Assembly (NCBI GenBank): GCA_023144145.1
Contig: JAGLGG010000163.1
Location: 1 to 9,040, forward strand
Reading direction: 5' to 3'
Length of the DNA stretch: 9,040 nt
Origin: Anaerolineales bacterium
GTDB taxonomy: Bacteria > Chloroflexota > Anaerolineae > Anaerolineales > E44-bin32
The notes under the pieces were generated by a model that worked only from the letters and a program-made list of their open reading frames with translations, was not told the origin of the DNA and did no database searches. The translations under genes and the position numbers were made by a program. This document shows positions 1-5,860 of this stretch, in pieces (within the stretch, counting starts at the first letter, position 1; each line of letters begins with the position of its first letter).

Positions 1-3
1 TCT

Positions 4-34
4 GGCGCTTTCACGCCTAAAGGACTTCGTCCTT
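4..34 (-). repeat. Pair of adjacent small hairpins at the left edge
   Basis: Two stem-loops lie two bases apart. Bases 20-34 pair AAGGAC with GTCCTT around a three-base loop. Bases 4-17 pair GGCGT with GCGCC (minus-strand reading) around GAAA, a GNRA-type tetraloop. The closing pair of the second hairpin is a U-G wobble on the minus strand but a C-A mismatch on the plus strand, so the structure fits minus-strand RNA better. Neither hairpin is followed by a U-tract, so a simple terminator is unlikely. It could be a dispersed palindromic repeat or the edge of a structured RNA; the window cuts off before this can be settled. Confidence 0.4.
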
Positions 35-103
35 CGGTCAAAAACGGCCATCCTGCTCCCACTAAGCAAGATGTCCATAAAAATGAGGCCATCTCCCGGT
101 ATT

Positions 104-115
104 GGGCGATCGCCC
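104..115. repeat. 12-bp perfect palindrome containing GCGATCGC
   Basis: GGGCGATCGCCC is its own reverse complement. Its core, GCGATCGC, is the octamer known as HIP1 in cyanobacteria, and it occurs again at 542-549 inside the small membrane-protein gene. It may be a protein-binding or methylation-related site, or chance. Confidence 0.5.
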
Positions 116-289
116 CACGATCACGTTGTGAATTCTAACGGGTGTTGTCTGATGCGTCAACCTGCGACATCTAGGGAGCGTCTCCTTGAAAGTTGGCAAA
201 TCTCTCCCTGAGAAAGAAGCCCGATCTTGGTGGAGTAGCTCAACCCACGATTTTGGAATGCACCCCGCGTTGACCGCCAATGACCAGCA

Positions 290-334
290 TGTTAGACTAA
301 AATGTTAGGCTATTTTAAAATATTCTTTGGTTAG
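290..334 (+). repeat. Phased GTTAG direct repeats over the operon promoter
   Basis: TGTTAGACTAAAA (290-302) is followed directly by TGTTAGGCTATTT (303-315), two 13-base units whose first ten bases differ at one position. A third GTTAG starts at base 330. The GTTAG starts at 291, 304 and 330 are 13 and 26 bases apart, so all three sit on a 13-base register with one slot missing. The repeats overlap the proposed -35 to -10 region, so they could be an operator, but the match is short and the region is AT-rich. Confidence 0.4.
293..321 (+). promoter_or_regulatory. Candidate sigma-70-type promoter of the small ORF-pth-mfd operon
   Basis: TAGACT (293-298, four of six matches to TTGACA) and TAAAAT (316-321, five of six matches to TATAAT) are separated by 17 bases. 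Transcription would start near 328, about 65 bases ahead of the first gene. It is the best-spaced pair I found in the upstream AT-rich patch. The call rests on consensus matching only. Confidence 0.35.
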
Positions 335-377
335 CTTATGACCTATCCAGAGGCAACAAGACCAAGGTTTTTCACGT

Positions 378-383
378 GGGAGG
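378..383 (+). promoter_or_regulatory. Ribosome binding site favouring the ATG at 394
   Basis: GGGAGG lies ten bases ahead of the ATG at 394 and is the only strong Shine-Dalgarno match near the start of this frame. The alternative in-frame GTG at 376 overlaps the upstream side of this site and has only the weaker AAGG (364-367) ahead of it. This decides the start in favour of 394. Confidence 0.5.
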
Positions 384-393
384 CTCACCAGAC

Positions 394-582
394 ATGCGAA
401 GCGGTAGCGAACTCTTACAGGCACTCGCCATCGGCGCAGGAATAACAATTATCCTTAGCCTTCTCCTGATGATGTATCTTCGTCTGGGAACGCAAATTCG
501 TACTTGGATCGCGAACATAAAAATGAAATCGTTATTCTTTCGCGATCGCAGACGACGGGATAAGGGACGGACTACCAGATGA
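394..582 (+). CDS. Small single-pass membrane protein of unknown function
   Basis: I do not recognise this 62-residue protein. A short polar N-terminus (MRSGSE) leads into one hydrophobic segment at about residues 7-29, long enough to cross the membrane once. An amphipathic stretch (about 30-48) and a strongly basic tail rich in Arg and Lys (51-62) follow. By the positive-inside rule the tail should face the cytoplasm, where it could touch nucleic acid, ribosomes or acidic lipid; that is inference. The ATG at 394 is chosen for its GGGAGG site; a GTG at 376 would add six residues. The stop TGA overlaps the pth start in ATGA, so the two are probably translationally coupled. The coupling, the plausible RBS and the clear membrane segment support a real gene despite its size. 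It could also act mainly as a leader that sets pth translation. Confidence 0.6.
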   Translation: MRSGSELLQALAIGAGITIILSLLLMMYLRLGTQIRTWIANIKMKSLFFRDRRRRDKGRTTR

Positions 583-1178
583 GTGGTGAATTTGAATCTC
601 GTTCCTTCATGATTATTGGACTTGGAAACCCGGGTCGGAAGTTTCGAGAGGATCGTCACAATATCGGCTTTATGGTACTTGATAAACTTTCTGAGAAGGT
701 GGGCGAAAGTTTCTCAAAGGTGAAATTCGATGCACTCCTGACCAAAGCTTTGTACAAGGGAGAAAAGCTGTACCTGGCCAAACCCCAGATCTTTATGAAC
801 AATTCGGGGTCATCGGTCGCTCAACTTAAACGATATTATCGCATTCCAAATACGAATTTCCTTGTAATTTACGATGATCTCGACCTACCCTTGGGGTATC
901 TTCGTCTGCGTCCTCAAGGGGGCTCAGGAGGTCACAAGGGTATGCTGTCTATTATCAAACAGCTTGGGTTTCAGGATTTCCCAAGAATGCGATTAGGCAT
1001 TGGCCGCCCCCCAGGGAAGATGAAACCTGCAGCATATGTATTACAGGCTTTCTCCGAGGAGGAGGAACCTCCTGTAGCTATCGTACTCAATCGAGCTGTA
1101 GAATGCGTGGAAGCTTTCATATCGGAAGGGCTCGAATCCGCAATGAATCGGTTCAATATTAAGAACGGGGAAAAATGA
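579..1178 (+). CDS. pth: Peptidyl-tRNA hydrolase
   Basis: This cytoplasmic enzyme cleaves the ester bond of peptidyl-tRNAs released by stalled ribosomes, recycling the tRNA. The 199-residue protein shows the family signatures in order: GLGNPG (14-19, Asn17), the catalytic His27 in RHNIGF, FMNNSG (72-77, Asn74), YDDLDLPLG (98-106, Asp99) and GGSGGHKG (114-121). These correspond to E. coli Asn10, His20, Asn68 and Asp93. The residue matching E. coli Asn114, after His in GGHNG, is Lys120 here. The chosen ATG overlaps the upstream stop in ATGA and has AAGGGA 11 bases ahead. It adds about ten residues before the usual N-terminus, and the ATG at 609 would start right at MIIGLGNPG but lacks a clear ribosome binding site. 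The stop overlaps the mfd start in a second ATGA. Adjacency of pth and mfd is also known in Firmicutes, where the pair is separated by fin. Confidence 0.95.
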   Translation: MSGEFESRSFMIIGLGNPGRKFREDRHNIGFMVLDKLSEKVGESFSKVKFDALLTKALYKGEKLYLAKPQIFMNNSGSSVAQLKRYYRIPNTNFLVIYDDLDLPLGYLRLRPQGGSGGHKGMLSIIKQLGFQDFPRMRLGIGRPPGKMKPAAYVLQAFSEEEEPPVAIVLNRAVECVEAFISEGLESAMNRFNIKNGEK

Positions 1179-4100
1179 ACCTTTTCCCCCTACTCCATCA
1201 TATTCGCAGGATTCCAGGATATCAGTCCTTGTTGCGGAGACTTGAAGCCCCTCAAATAGCTCGAATAACGCTGGGATTGCCCAGATCAATTCGTCCCCAA
1301 ATCGCCACTGCTCTGGCGATCGACACGCAGAAACCGCTCGTATATGTTGTATCCCGAAGAGAGCAATTCGTGACACTGACGGATGAATTAGATGCGTGGG
1401 CTCCTGGCCTCAATATCCTGCCCTTTCCCACGCCGAATCCCCTTTTTTATGAAAAGACGGCCTGGGGTCCAAGGACAATGCGCCAAAGGGTATCGGTCTT
1501 GGCTTCGCTCACCGATGATCACTCCCCAGGTGAAACTAAATCAGGGGTTGAAATTACACCTCAATTGATAATTGCCCCCGTTAGGGCGATGATGTTAAGA
1601 ACACTCACCCCCGAAACTTTCATGAAATACTCAAGGTGGATCCACTTGGGTGATTCAATTGAATTAGATGGCTTTTTAAAGCTTTTAATTGACATCGGAT
1701 ATGAGTCATCCTCCATTGTTATCGAACCTGGCGATTTCAGCAGGAGAGGCGGAATCGTTGATTTATGGCCACCTGCTGAAACGAATCCAATCCGCATTGA
1801 ATTATTTGGAGATGAAATCGATTCGATGCGAACTTTTGCTCCCGGAACACAACTTTCAAAGAAGCCAATAGAGCGTTTTCGAATTACCCCAAGCAGAGAG
1901 GGTCTCCCAAGGGAGTTCAAAGAGAGCTGGACAAACTTATTAAACGGTGAACCTGAAGACCATGAACCCATACTCGAGTATTTTCTTCCCTGGATGAATT
2001 CTTCTCCAGCCGGTCTTCTTGACTATCTTCCTGAGGATGCTGTAGTTTTATTAGATGATCACATGAGAATCGAAGATGCGATAACTGACTTCGAGCAACA
2101 AGCTGTGGACTACCGAGAGCGGGATATTGAACTGGGTAAGACCGGACTGCCTAAGAACGCCCCACTGCCCTACCTCACACTATCAGAAATCTATGAATCT
2201 TTCGATCAACACAACTTGATTGATCTTGGGCACCTGTCAGGTGAAGAGGTTGAGTTTCATGAACTCGCAGAAGCCTTCCTTCCTGGACCTAAATTCGGAG
2301 GCCAACTTCGTCCGCTGTTAAAATACGTTGGTGATCGAAGGATGCAACACGACGCGGTTGTCGTTGTCAGTAGACAGGCACCTCGATTAGTAGAGTTATA
2401 TTCCCAGGAAGGATCCCAGCATCATGTGGTTGAGCAACTGCCAACCAAACTTGCCCCTGGGGATATTTGGTTTGTACAGGGTGCACTCACCGAAGGTTGG
2501 TCATTAAGAAACCCTGAAACAAATACATTGCACCTACTTACAGACGCAGAGATATTTGGGTGGGCGCGCCCTCAACCCCGCCGCCGCCCAATCGTCAAAG
2601 CAACAGCCCCCGAGCAAGTGTATGCAGATCTGAAGCGAGGAGATATTGTTGTCCATGTTGATTACGGTATTGGAAAATTCCTAGGACTTGTCCAACGTAC
2701 ACTGGACGATCTACAAAGAGAATTCCTGCTGGTCGAGTACGCAGAAAGAGATCAAGTTTATGTTCCCATTCATCAAGCAGATAGGATAACAAAATATGTT
2801 GGTGCTGATGGTGCCAAACCAAAGTTTTCTCGTCTGGGAACCCAAGAATGGAATCGTGCGAAGGAGAAAGTACGCCGAGCAGTAGAGGACATTGCCAAAG
2901 GCCTGCTCGATTTGTACGCCAGTCGAAGCACGGTCGTGGGTCATGCTTTTTCCCCAGATTCCACATGGCAACGCGAACTTGAAGCTTCCTTTCCCTATAT
3001 CGAAACCGATGATCAACTCCGAGCGATTGAAGTCGTCAAGCACTTCATGGAGCTTCCGCGCCCCATGGATATTTTGGTTTGCGGTGATGCAGGCTACGGG
3101 AAAACTGAGGTTGCCCTTCGGGCAGCATTTAAAGCGGTGATGGATGGGAAGCAAGTTGCGATGCTCGTCCCAACCACTGTCCTCGCACAACAACACTTCA
3201 ACACCTTTAAAGAGCGATTAGGTGCCTTCCCTGTAGACGTGGAAATGCTCTCACGCTTTAGAAATCGATCTGAAACGCAGAATATTCTCAAAGGCTTAGA
3301 GAATAACAAAATCGATATTGTCGTTGGAACACATCGACTCCTTCAACCGGATGTCAAATTTAAGGATCTTGGGTTGCTCATTATCGATGAGGAACAAAGA
3401 TTCGGCGTGACCCATAAAGAATTTCTCAAACAGAAACGCACCGAGGTTGATGTGCTTACAATGACGGCTACGCCAATTCCCAGGACACTGTACATGGCGC
3501 TCACTGGCGCACGTGATATTTCTACAATCAATACTCCCCCTGAAGAGCGACTACCTGCGGTAACTCATGTAGGACCCTATGATCCGCGTTTGATTCGGCA
3601 AGCAATTCTTCGAGAGTTAGATCGTGATGGCCAGACATTTTTTGTTCATAATCGTGTCTTGACGATTGAGGGGATGAAGCGAAGACTAGAACATTTGGTG
3701 CCAGAAGCGAGATTCGCTGTTGCGCATGGCCAAATGGCTGAACAGAAACTTGCTAGTATTATGGAGCAGTTCACCCGAGGTGATGTCGATGTTCTGGTTA
3801 GTACTTCGATCATTGAATCGGGCTTGGACATCCCAAACGCAAATACATTGATTGTAGATCGAGCCGATCGGTTTGGGCTTTCTCAACTGTATCAATTGAG
3901 AGGTCGTGTGGGCCGATCCGCCTCCCGAGCCTATGCTTACTTTTTCCGACACGCAAGGAGACGGATTACAGAGGATGCCTACAAACGCTTAGAAATTTTT
4001 GCTGAACACACTCAGTTGGGTGCTGGGTATTCTCTCGCAATGCGTGATTTAGAACAACGTGGAGCGGGTGATATTCTTGGCACCAGACAACATGGTCATA

Positions 4101-4630
4101 TTTCAGCCATTGGGTTTCATCTGTACACCAGAATATTGGCCACCGCAGTTCGAAAAAAGAAATCCGAAATGCAAGACCAACTTACTATTCCTGATACTCT
4201 TCCGCAAAGTACCATGCCTATCCCTATCTCGGTTGAGCTTCCAATTAACAGCGCAATTCCTGCCGATTATGTGGAAGATCGCGAACTTCGACTGCAACTC
4301 TATAGGCGCTTGGCAGAAATACGAACACACAACGAGATTCAAAGAATTGAAAATGAGCTCCGAGACCGTTTCGGAGATCCCCCCGAGCAGATACAGAACC
4401 TTCTTTACCAACTATATATTCGTATACTCGCCGCGCAAACAAATGCACTATCCATTTCCATCGAAAATAAGCAAATCTTGATTCAAATACCAGCCAACGA
4501 ATTAAATGAAACCATGGGCGACCTTGGAAGTGACGTACGATTGAGCAAACGGGGCCTCTGGCTTCTCAGGCAGAAGGACGGAAACTGGAAGAATAGGTTG
4601 ATCGAAGTACTCAAAGCTCTGAATGCGTAG
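1175..4630 (+). CDS. mfd: Transcription-repair coupling factor (Mfd)
   Basis: Mfd is a DNA translocase that pushes stalled RNA polymerase off damaged DNA and recruits UvrA for excision repair. At 1151 residues it is full length (E. coli has 1148). The N-terminal UvrB-like module carries FSRRGGIVDLWPP near 188-200. The RNA-polymerase-interacting domain follows at about 485-550 (DLKRGDIVVHVDYGIGKFLG). The translocase has Walker A GDAGYGKT (637-644, Lys643), DEEQ (738-741), the MTATPIPRTL motif, the ESGLDIPNANTLIVDRADRF stretch from 881, which lies in the TRG/motif V area, and QLRGRVGR (907-914). The C-terminal autoinhibitory D7 domain begins near 1020-1030 (ADYVEDRELRLQLYRRL). All helicase motifs are intact. 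The ATG overlaps the pth stop in ATGA and follows GGGGA, so translation is coupled to pth. The gene converges on the lipoprotein gene, with 45 bases between the two stops. Confidence 0.98.
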   Translation: MNLFPLLHHIRRIPGYQSLLRRLEAPQIARITLGLPRSIRPQIATALAIDTQKPLVYVVSRREQFVTLTDELDAWAPGLNILPFPTPNPLFYEKTAWGPRTMRQRVSVLASLTDDHSPGETKSGVEITPQLIIAPVRAMMLRTLTPETFMKYSRWIHLGDSIELDGFLKLLIDIGYESSSIVIEPGDFSRRGGIVDLWPPAETNPIRIELFGDEIDSMRTFAPGTQLSKKPIERFRITPSREGLPREFKESWTNLLNGEPEDHEPILEYFLPWMNSSPAGLLDYLPEDAVVLLDDHMRIEDAITDFEQQAVDYRERDIELGKTGLPKNAPLPYLTLSEIYESFDQHNLIDLGHLSGEEVEFHELAEAFLPGPKFGGQLRPLLKYVGDRRMQHDAVVVVSRQAPRLVELYSQEGSQHHVVEQLPTKLAPGDIWFVQGALTEGWSLRNPETNTLHLLTDAEIFGWARPQPRRRPIVKATAPEQVYADLKRGDIVVHVDYGIGKFLGLVQRTLDDLQREFLLVEYAERDQVYVPIHQADRITKYVGADGAKPKFSRLGTQEWNRAKEKVRRAVEDIAKGLLDLYASRSTVVGHAFSPDSTWQRELEASFPYIETDDQLRAIEVVKHFMELPRPMDILVCGDAGYGKTEVALRAAFKAVMDGKQVAMLVPTTVLAQQHFNTFKERLGAFPVDVEMLSRFRNRSETQNILKGLENNKIDIVVGTHRLLQPDVKFKDLGLLIIDEEQRFGVTHKEFLKQKRTEVDVLTMTATPIPRTLYMALTGARDISTINTPPEERLPAVTHVGPYDPRLIRQAILRELDRDGQTFFVHNRVLTIEGMKRRLEHLVPEARFAVAHGQMAEQKLASIMEQFTRGDVDVLVSTSIIESGLDIPNANTLIVDRADRFGLSQLYQLRGRVGRSASRAYAYFFRHARRRITEDAYKRLEIFAEHTQLGAGYSLAMRDLEQRGAGDILGTRQHGHISAIGFHLYTRILATAVRKKKSEMQDQLTIPDTLPQSTMPIPISVELPINSAIPADYVEDRELRLQLYRRLAEIRTHNEIQRIENELRDRFGDPPEQIQNLLYQLYIRILAAQTNALSISIENKQILIQIPANELNETMGDLGSDVRLSKRGLWLLRQKDGNWKNRLIEVLKALNA

Positions 4631-4633
4631 CAT

Positions 4634-4663
4634 GAAAAATAATTGGGGTGTCACTACCCAATT
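4634..4663 (-). terminator. Intrinsic terminator of the lipoprotein gene
   Basis: On the minus strand, AATTGGGT pairs with ACCCCAATT (one bulged base) around a short loop (4641-4663), and ATTTTT (4635-4640) follows directly. The hairpin starts about a dozen bases after the lipoprotein stop. On the plus strand the same hairpin is not followed by a T-run, so it should stop minus-strand transcripts far better than those coming from mfd. Confidence 0.65.
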
Positions 4664-4675
4664 GGAGGGTGGCTT

Positions 4676-5584
4676 TCACAATTCGCTGCTGTAATGGATT
4701 AATACAACGATATACGGATTCCCATCGACGTACTCGATACCCACTGCCCAAGATCGCCAATCAAATTCGTTACCTTCGGATTCTGAACTTCTATAAATGC
4801 CGTAAAACTTTAGGTTCGTAAGTTCTTCGGGCCATGCTATTTTTCCAGCCGTATTCCCAAATTTCAATGCATTACAAGTCGCTTCCGGTGATCGCAGAAA
4901 TACATCTTCAAGCTTCGGAAACATCACATCCTGGAAAGTACCGATGACAGCTAATCCGCTATCCGCCATCACACCCCATTCAATTTGATCTGTATTTGAG
5001 AACAGCTCCATCGCTTCTTCAACGGTGAATTGGACCTCGGGAGAATACCAATTCACTCGCACCGCAAGTCCGCGATTCTCATTGAGCAATTTTGACAAAC
5101 GAATGTCATCCTGCTCTTCGATTACACTCCGGAGAGAATTTAATAAATCGAAGCCTCTTTGATCACTGCAAAAGTCATCAGCTAATATCGCTTCGGTGAT
5201 ATTCATGGAGTTCACCCACCCTACTCCATCAACCCCAAATTGAATTTCCACCCAAAGTGAACTACCAAGCAGCGTTCTATTTCCAGTGACGCTTACATTT
5301 TTTGCATTCCATTCGAGATGCCCAACTTCAGTGCCCGACTGTCCTGCTGGTTGGCGGATCACCAACCCTTCACCTCTGGGAACCCGAACAACTGCGTAAC
5401 TAGTTGAAATTACTGCCTCTTGGGGAGTTGGCGTTATCGTCACCTGTTGTGTCAGCTGTGCAGTATTGATTACGGTCGGTGTCGGGAGTGCTTCAGTCGA
5501 CTCTTGAGCACACGCGCTGAGCACATGCATCGTCCATAGCAACCCAACTAAGACCAGGTGAGGATAATGAGCTCGTATTTTCAT
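4676..5584 (-). CDS. SH3-domain lipoprotein, C-terminal domain of unknown function
   Basis: The 302-residue protein begins with a lipoprotein signal peptide: a basic start (MKIR), a hydrophobic core (about 10-21) and the lipobox LSAC with Cys25 as the predicted lipidation site. A Thr/Pro/Gln-rich linker (about 29-60) follows. Residues 63-127 look like a bacterial SH3 domain, with LVIRQPAGQSGTEVGHL near 74-90 and WVEIQFGVDGVGWVNS at 111-126, matching the usual VRxGPGxxxxxxGxL and GWV pattern. The remainder (about 135-302) resembles a domain seen after SH3 repeats in Chloroflexota surface proteins, from memory; its function is not known to me. It holds the only two cysteines of the mature part beyond Cys25, Cys139 and Cys237, which could form a disulfide outside the cytoplasm. 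Bacterial SH3 domains often bind cell-wall material, but no catalytic motif is visible. The start has only a weak ribosome binding site (GCAGAG). It lies downstream of lon after a 276-base gap and probably has its own promoter. Confidence 0.85.
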   Translation of the reverse strand: MKIRAHYPHLVLVGLLWTMHVLSACAQESTEALPTPTVINTAQLTQQVTITPTPQEAVISTSYAVVRVPRGEGLVIRQPAGQSGTEVGHLEWNAKNVSVTGNRTLLGSSLWVEIQFGVDGVGWVNSMNITEAILADDFCSDQRGFDLLNSLRSVIEEQDDIRLSKLLNENRGLAVRVNWYSPEVQFTVEEAMELFSNTDQIEWGVMADSGLAVIGTFQDVMFPKLEDVFLRSPEATCNALKFGNTAGKIAWPEELTNLKFYGIYRSSESEGNEFDWRSWAVGIEYVDGNPYIVVLIHYSSEL

Positions 5585-5638
5585 CTCTGCAAATATATCT
5601 CAAACCACAATCAAAACATAGACTCGAAATGGACAAGG

Positions 5639-5691
5639 AGTGTTCCGTTCAATGTGATTTTTCTGACAGGATAGATAATGGACGGAACACT
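5639..5691. repeat. Large inverted repeat, 13-base arms
   Basis: AGTGTTCCGTTCA (5639-5651) pairs with TGGACGGAACACT (5679-5691): twelve Watson-Crick pairs and one G-T pair around a 27-base spacer. No T-run follows on either strand, so it is not a typical terminator. It lies 55 bases upstream of the lipoprotein start. It could be a paired operator, with arm centres 40 bases apart (near four helical turns), or a structured leader in the lipoprotein mRNA. Confidence 0.7.
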
Positions 5692-5696
5692 GTAAG

Positions 5697-5751
5697 CTTG
5701 ATCAAGGATGTAATAACCCGGTCTATTAATGGAAATTTCATCCTTGATAAA
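5697..5751. repeat. Second large inverted repeat, 10-base arms, with palindromic flank
   Basis: ATCAAGGATG (5701-5710) pairs perfectly with CATCCTTGAT (5739-5748), and after one mismatch AAT (5712-5714) pairs with ATT (5735-5737). The spacer between the ten-base arms is 28 bases. The left arm also forms part of the perfect palindrome CTTGATCAAG (5697-5706), so CTTGAT half-sites occur three times. It starts six bases after the first inverted repeat ends and has nearly the same geometry. Confidence 0.65.
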
Positions 5752-5752
5752 G

Positions 5753-5771
5753 CACTAGTGTATTCAAATAC
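5753..5771. repeat. Two short overlapping palindromes downstream of lon
   Basis: CACTAGTG (5753-5760) is a perfect 8-base palindrome, and GTATTCAAATAC (5760-5771) pairs GTATT with AATAC around CA, sharing one base with it. Both are AT-rich and short. They extend the palindrome cluster toward lon, whose stop is 90 bases further on. I see no GC-rich hairpin with a U-tract that would be an obvious lon terminator in 5585-5860. Confidence 0.4.
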
Positions 5772-5860
5772 TGATCAATAAATCCCACGAAATTAAAACA
5801 ACTGTGATGGAATCCAAACTCATGAAAAGCTCAGACTGCCCACATTCATTAGAAAGCGAT

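Larger units (their letters stand above)
1..289. other. Non-coding stretch with no supported gene
   Basis: No open frame here resembles a known protein. The longest is a 72-codon minus-strand frame (62-280) with a TTG start, a low-complexity mix of residues and no visible ribosome binding site. A second minus-strand frame starts at an ATG at 90-92 and runs off the left edge without a stop; it has no well-spaced ribosome binding site and passes through the hairpins at 4-34. A plus-strand frame open from base 1 stops near base 138. Either edge-open frame could be the end of a real gene, but nothing in them supports this. The stretch most likely holds the intergenic region upstream of the small gene at 394, plus whatever the left-edge hairpins belong to. 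Confidence 0.5.

Noticed and set aside
1..92. Minus-strand frame from the ATG at 90-92 running off the left edge, hydrophobic near its start
   Set aside because: The only purine-rich site touches the ATG with no spacing, and the frame passes through the two hairpins. It could be the start of a truncated gene, but there is too little of it to call.
62..280. 72-codon minus-strand frame upstream of the operon
   Set aside because: TTG start, no ribosome binding site, no recognisable motif, and unlikely residue composition; treated as chance.
221..290. tRNA-like stretch around GGAGTAGCTCAA
   Set aside because: It recalls a D-arm, but no TTC-type T-arm, anticodon stem or acceptor pairing can be found at the right distances.
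236..310. Possible integron attC site, from GCTCAAC (236-242) and GTTAGGC (304-310)
   Set aside because: Each matches its degenerate core, but the two are not complementary, no inner paired boxes are seen between them, and no integrase is nearby.
2711..3196. 161-codon minus-strand frame within mfd, and other long antisense frames in mfd and lon
   Set aside because: They lie wholly inside conserved coding sequence of clear families and show no motifs of their own; shadow frames.
5639..5691. Intrinsic terminator for lon
   Set aside because: The arms are strong, but the spacer is 27 bases and no T-run follows on the minus strand; it is also 170 bases beyond the lon stop.
5585..5860. CRISPR-like array or LexA/SOS box in the repeat-rich intergenic region
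   Set aside because: The repeats are inverted and each pair is different, with no regular direct repeat and spacer; no GAAC-N4-GTTC type site was found.
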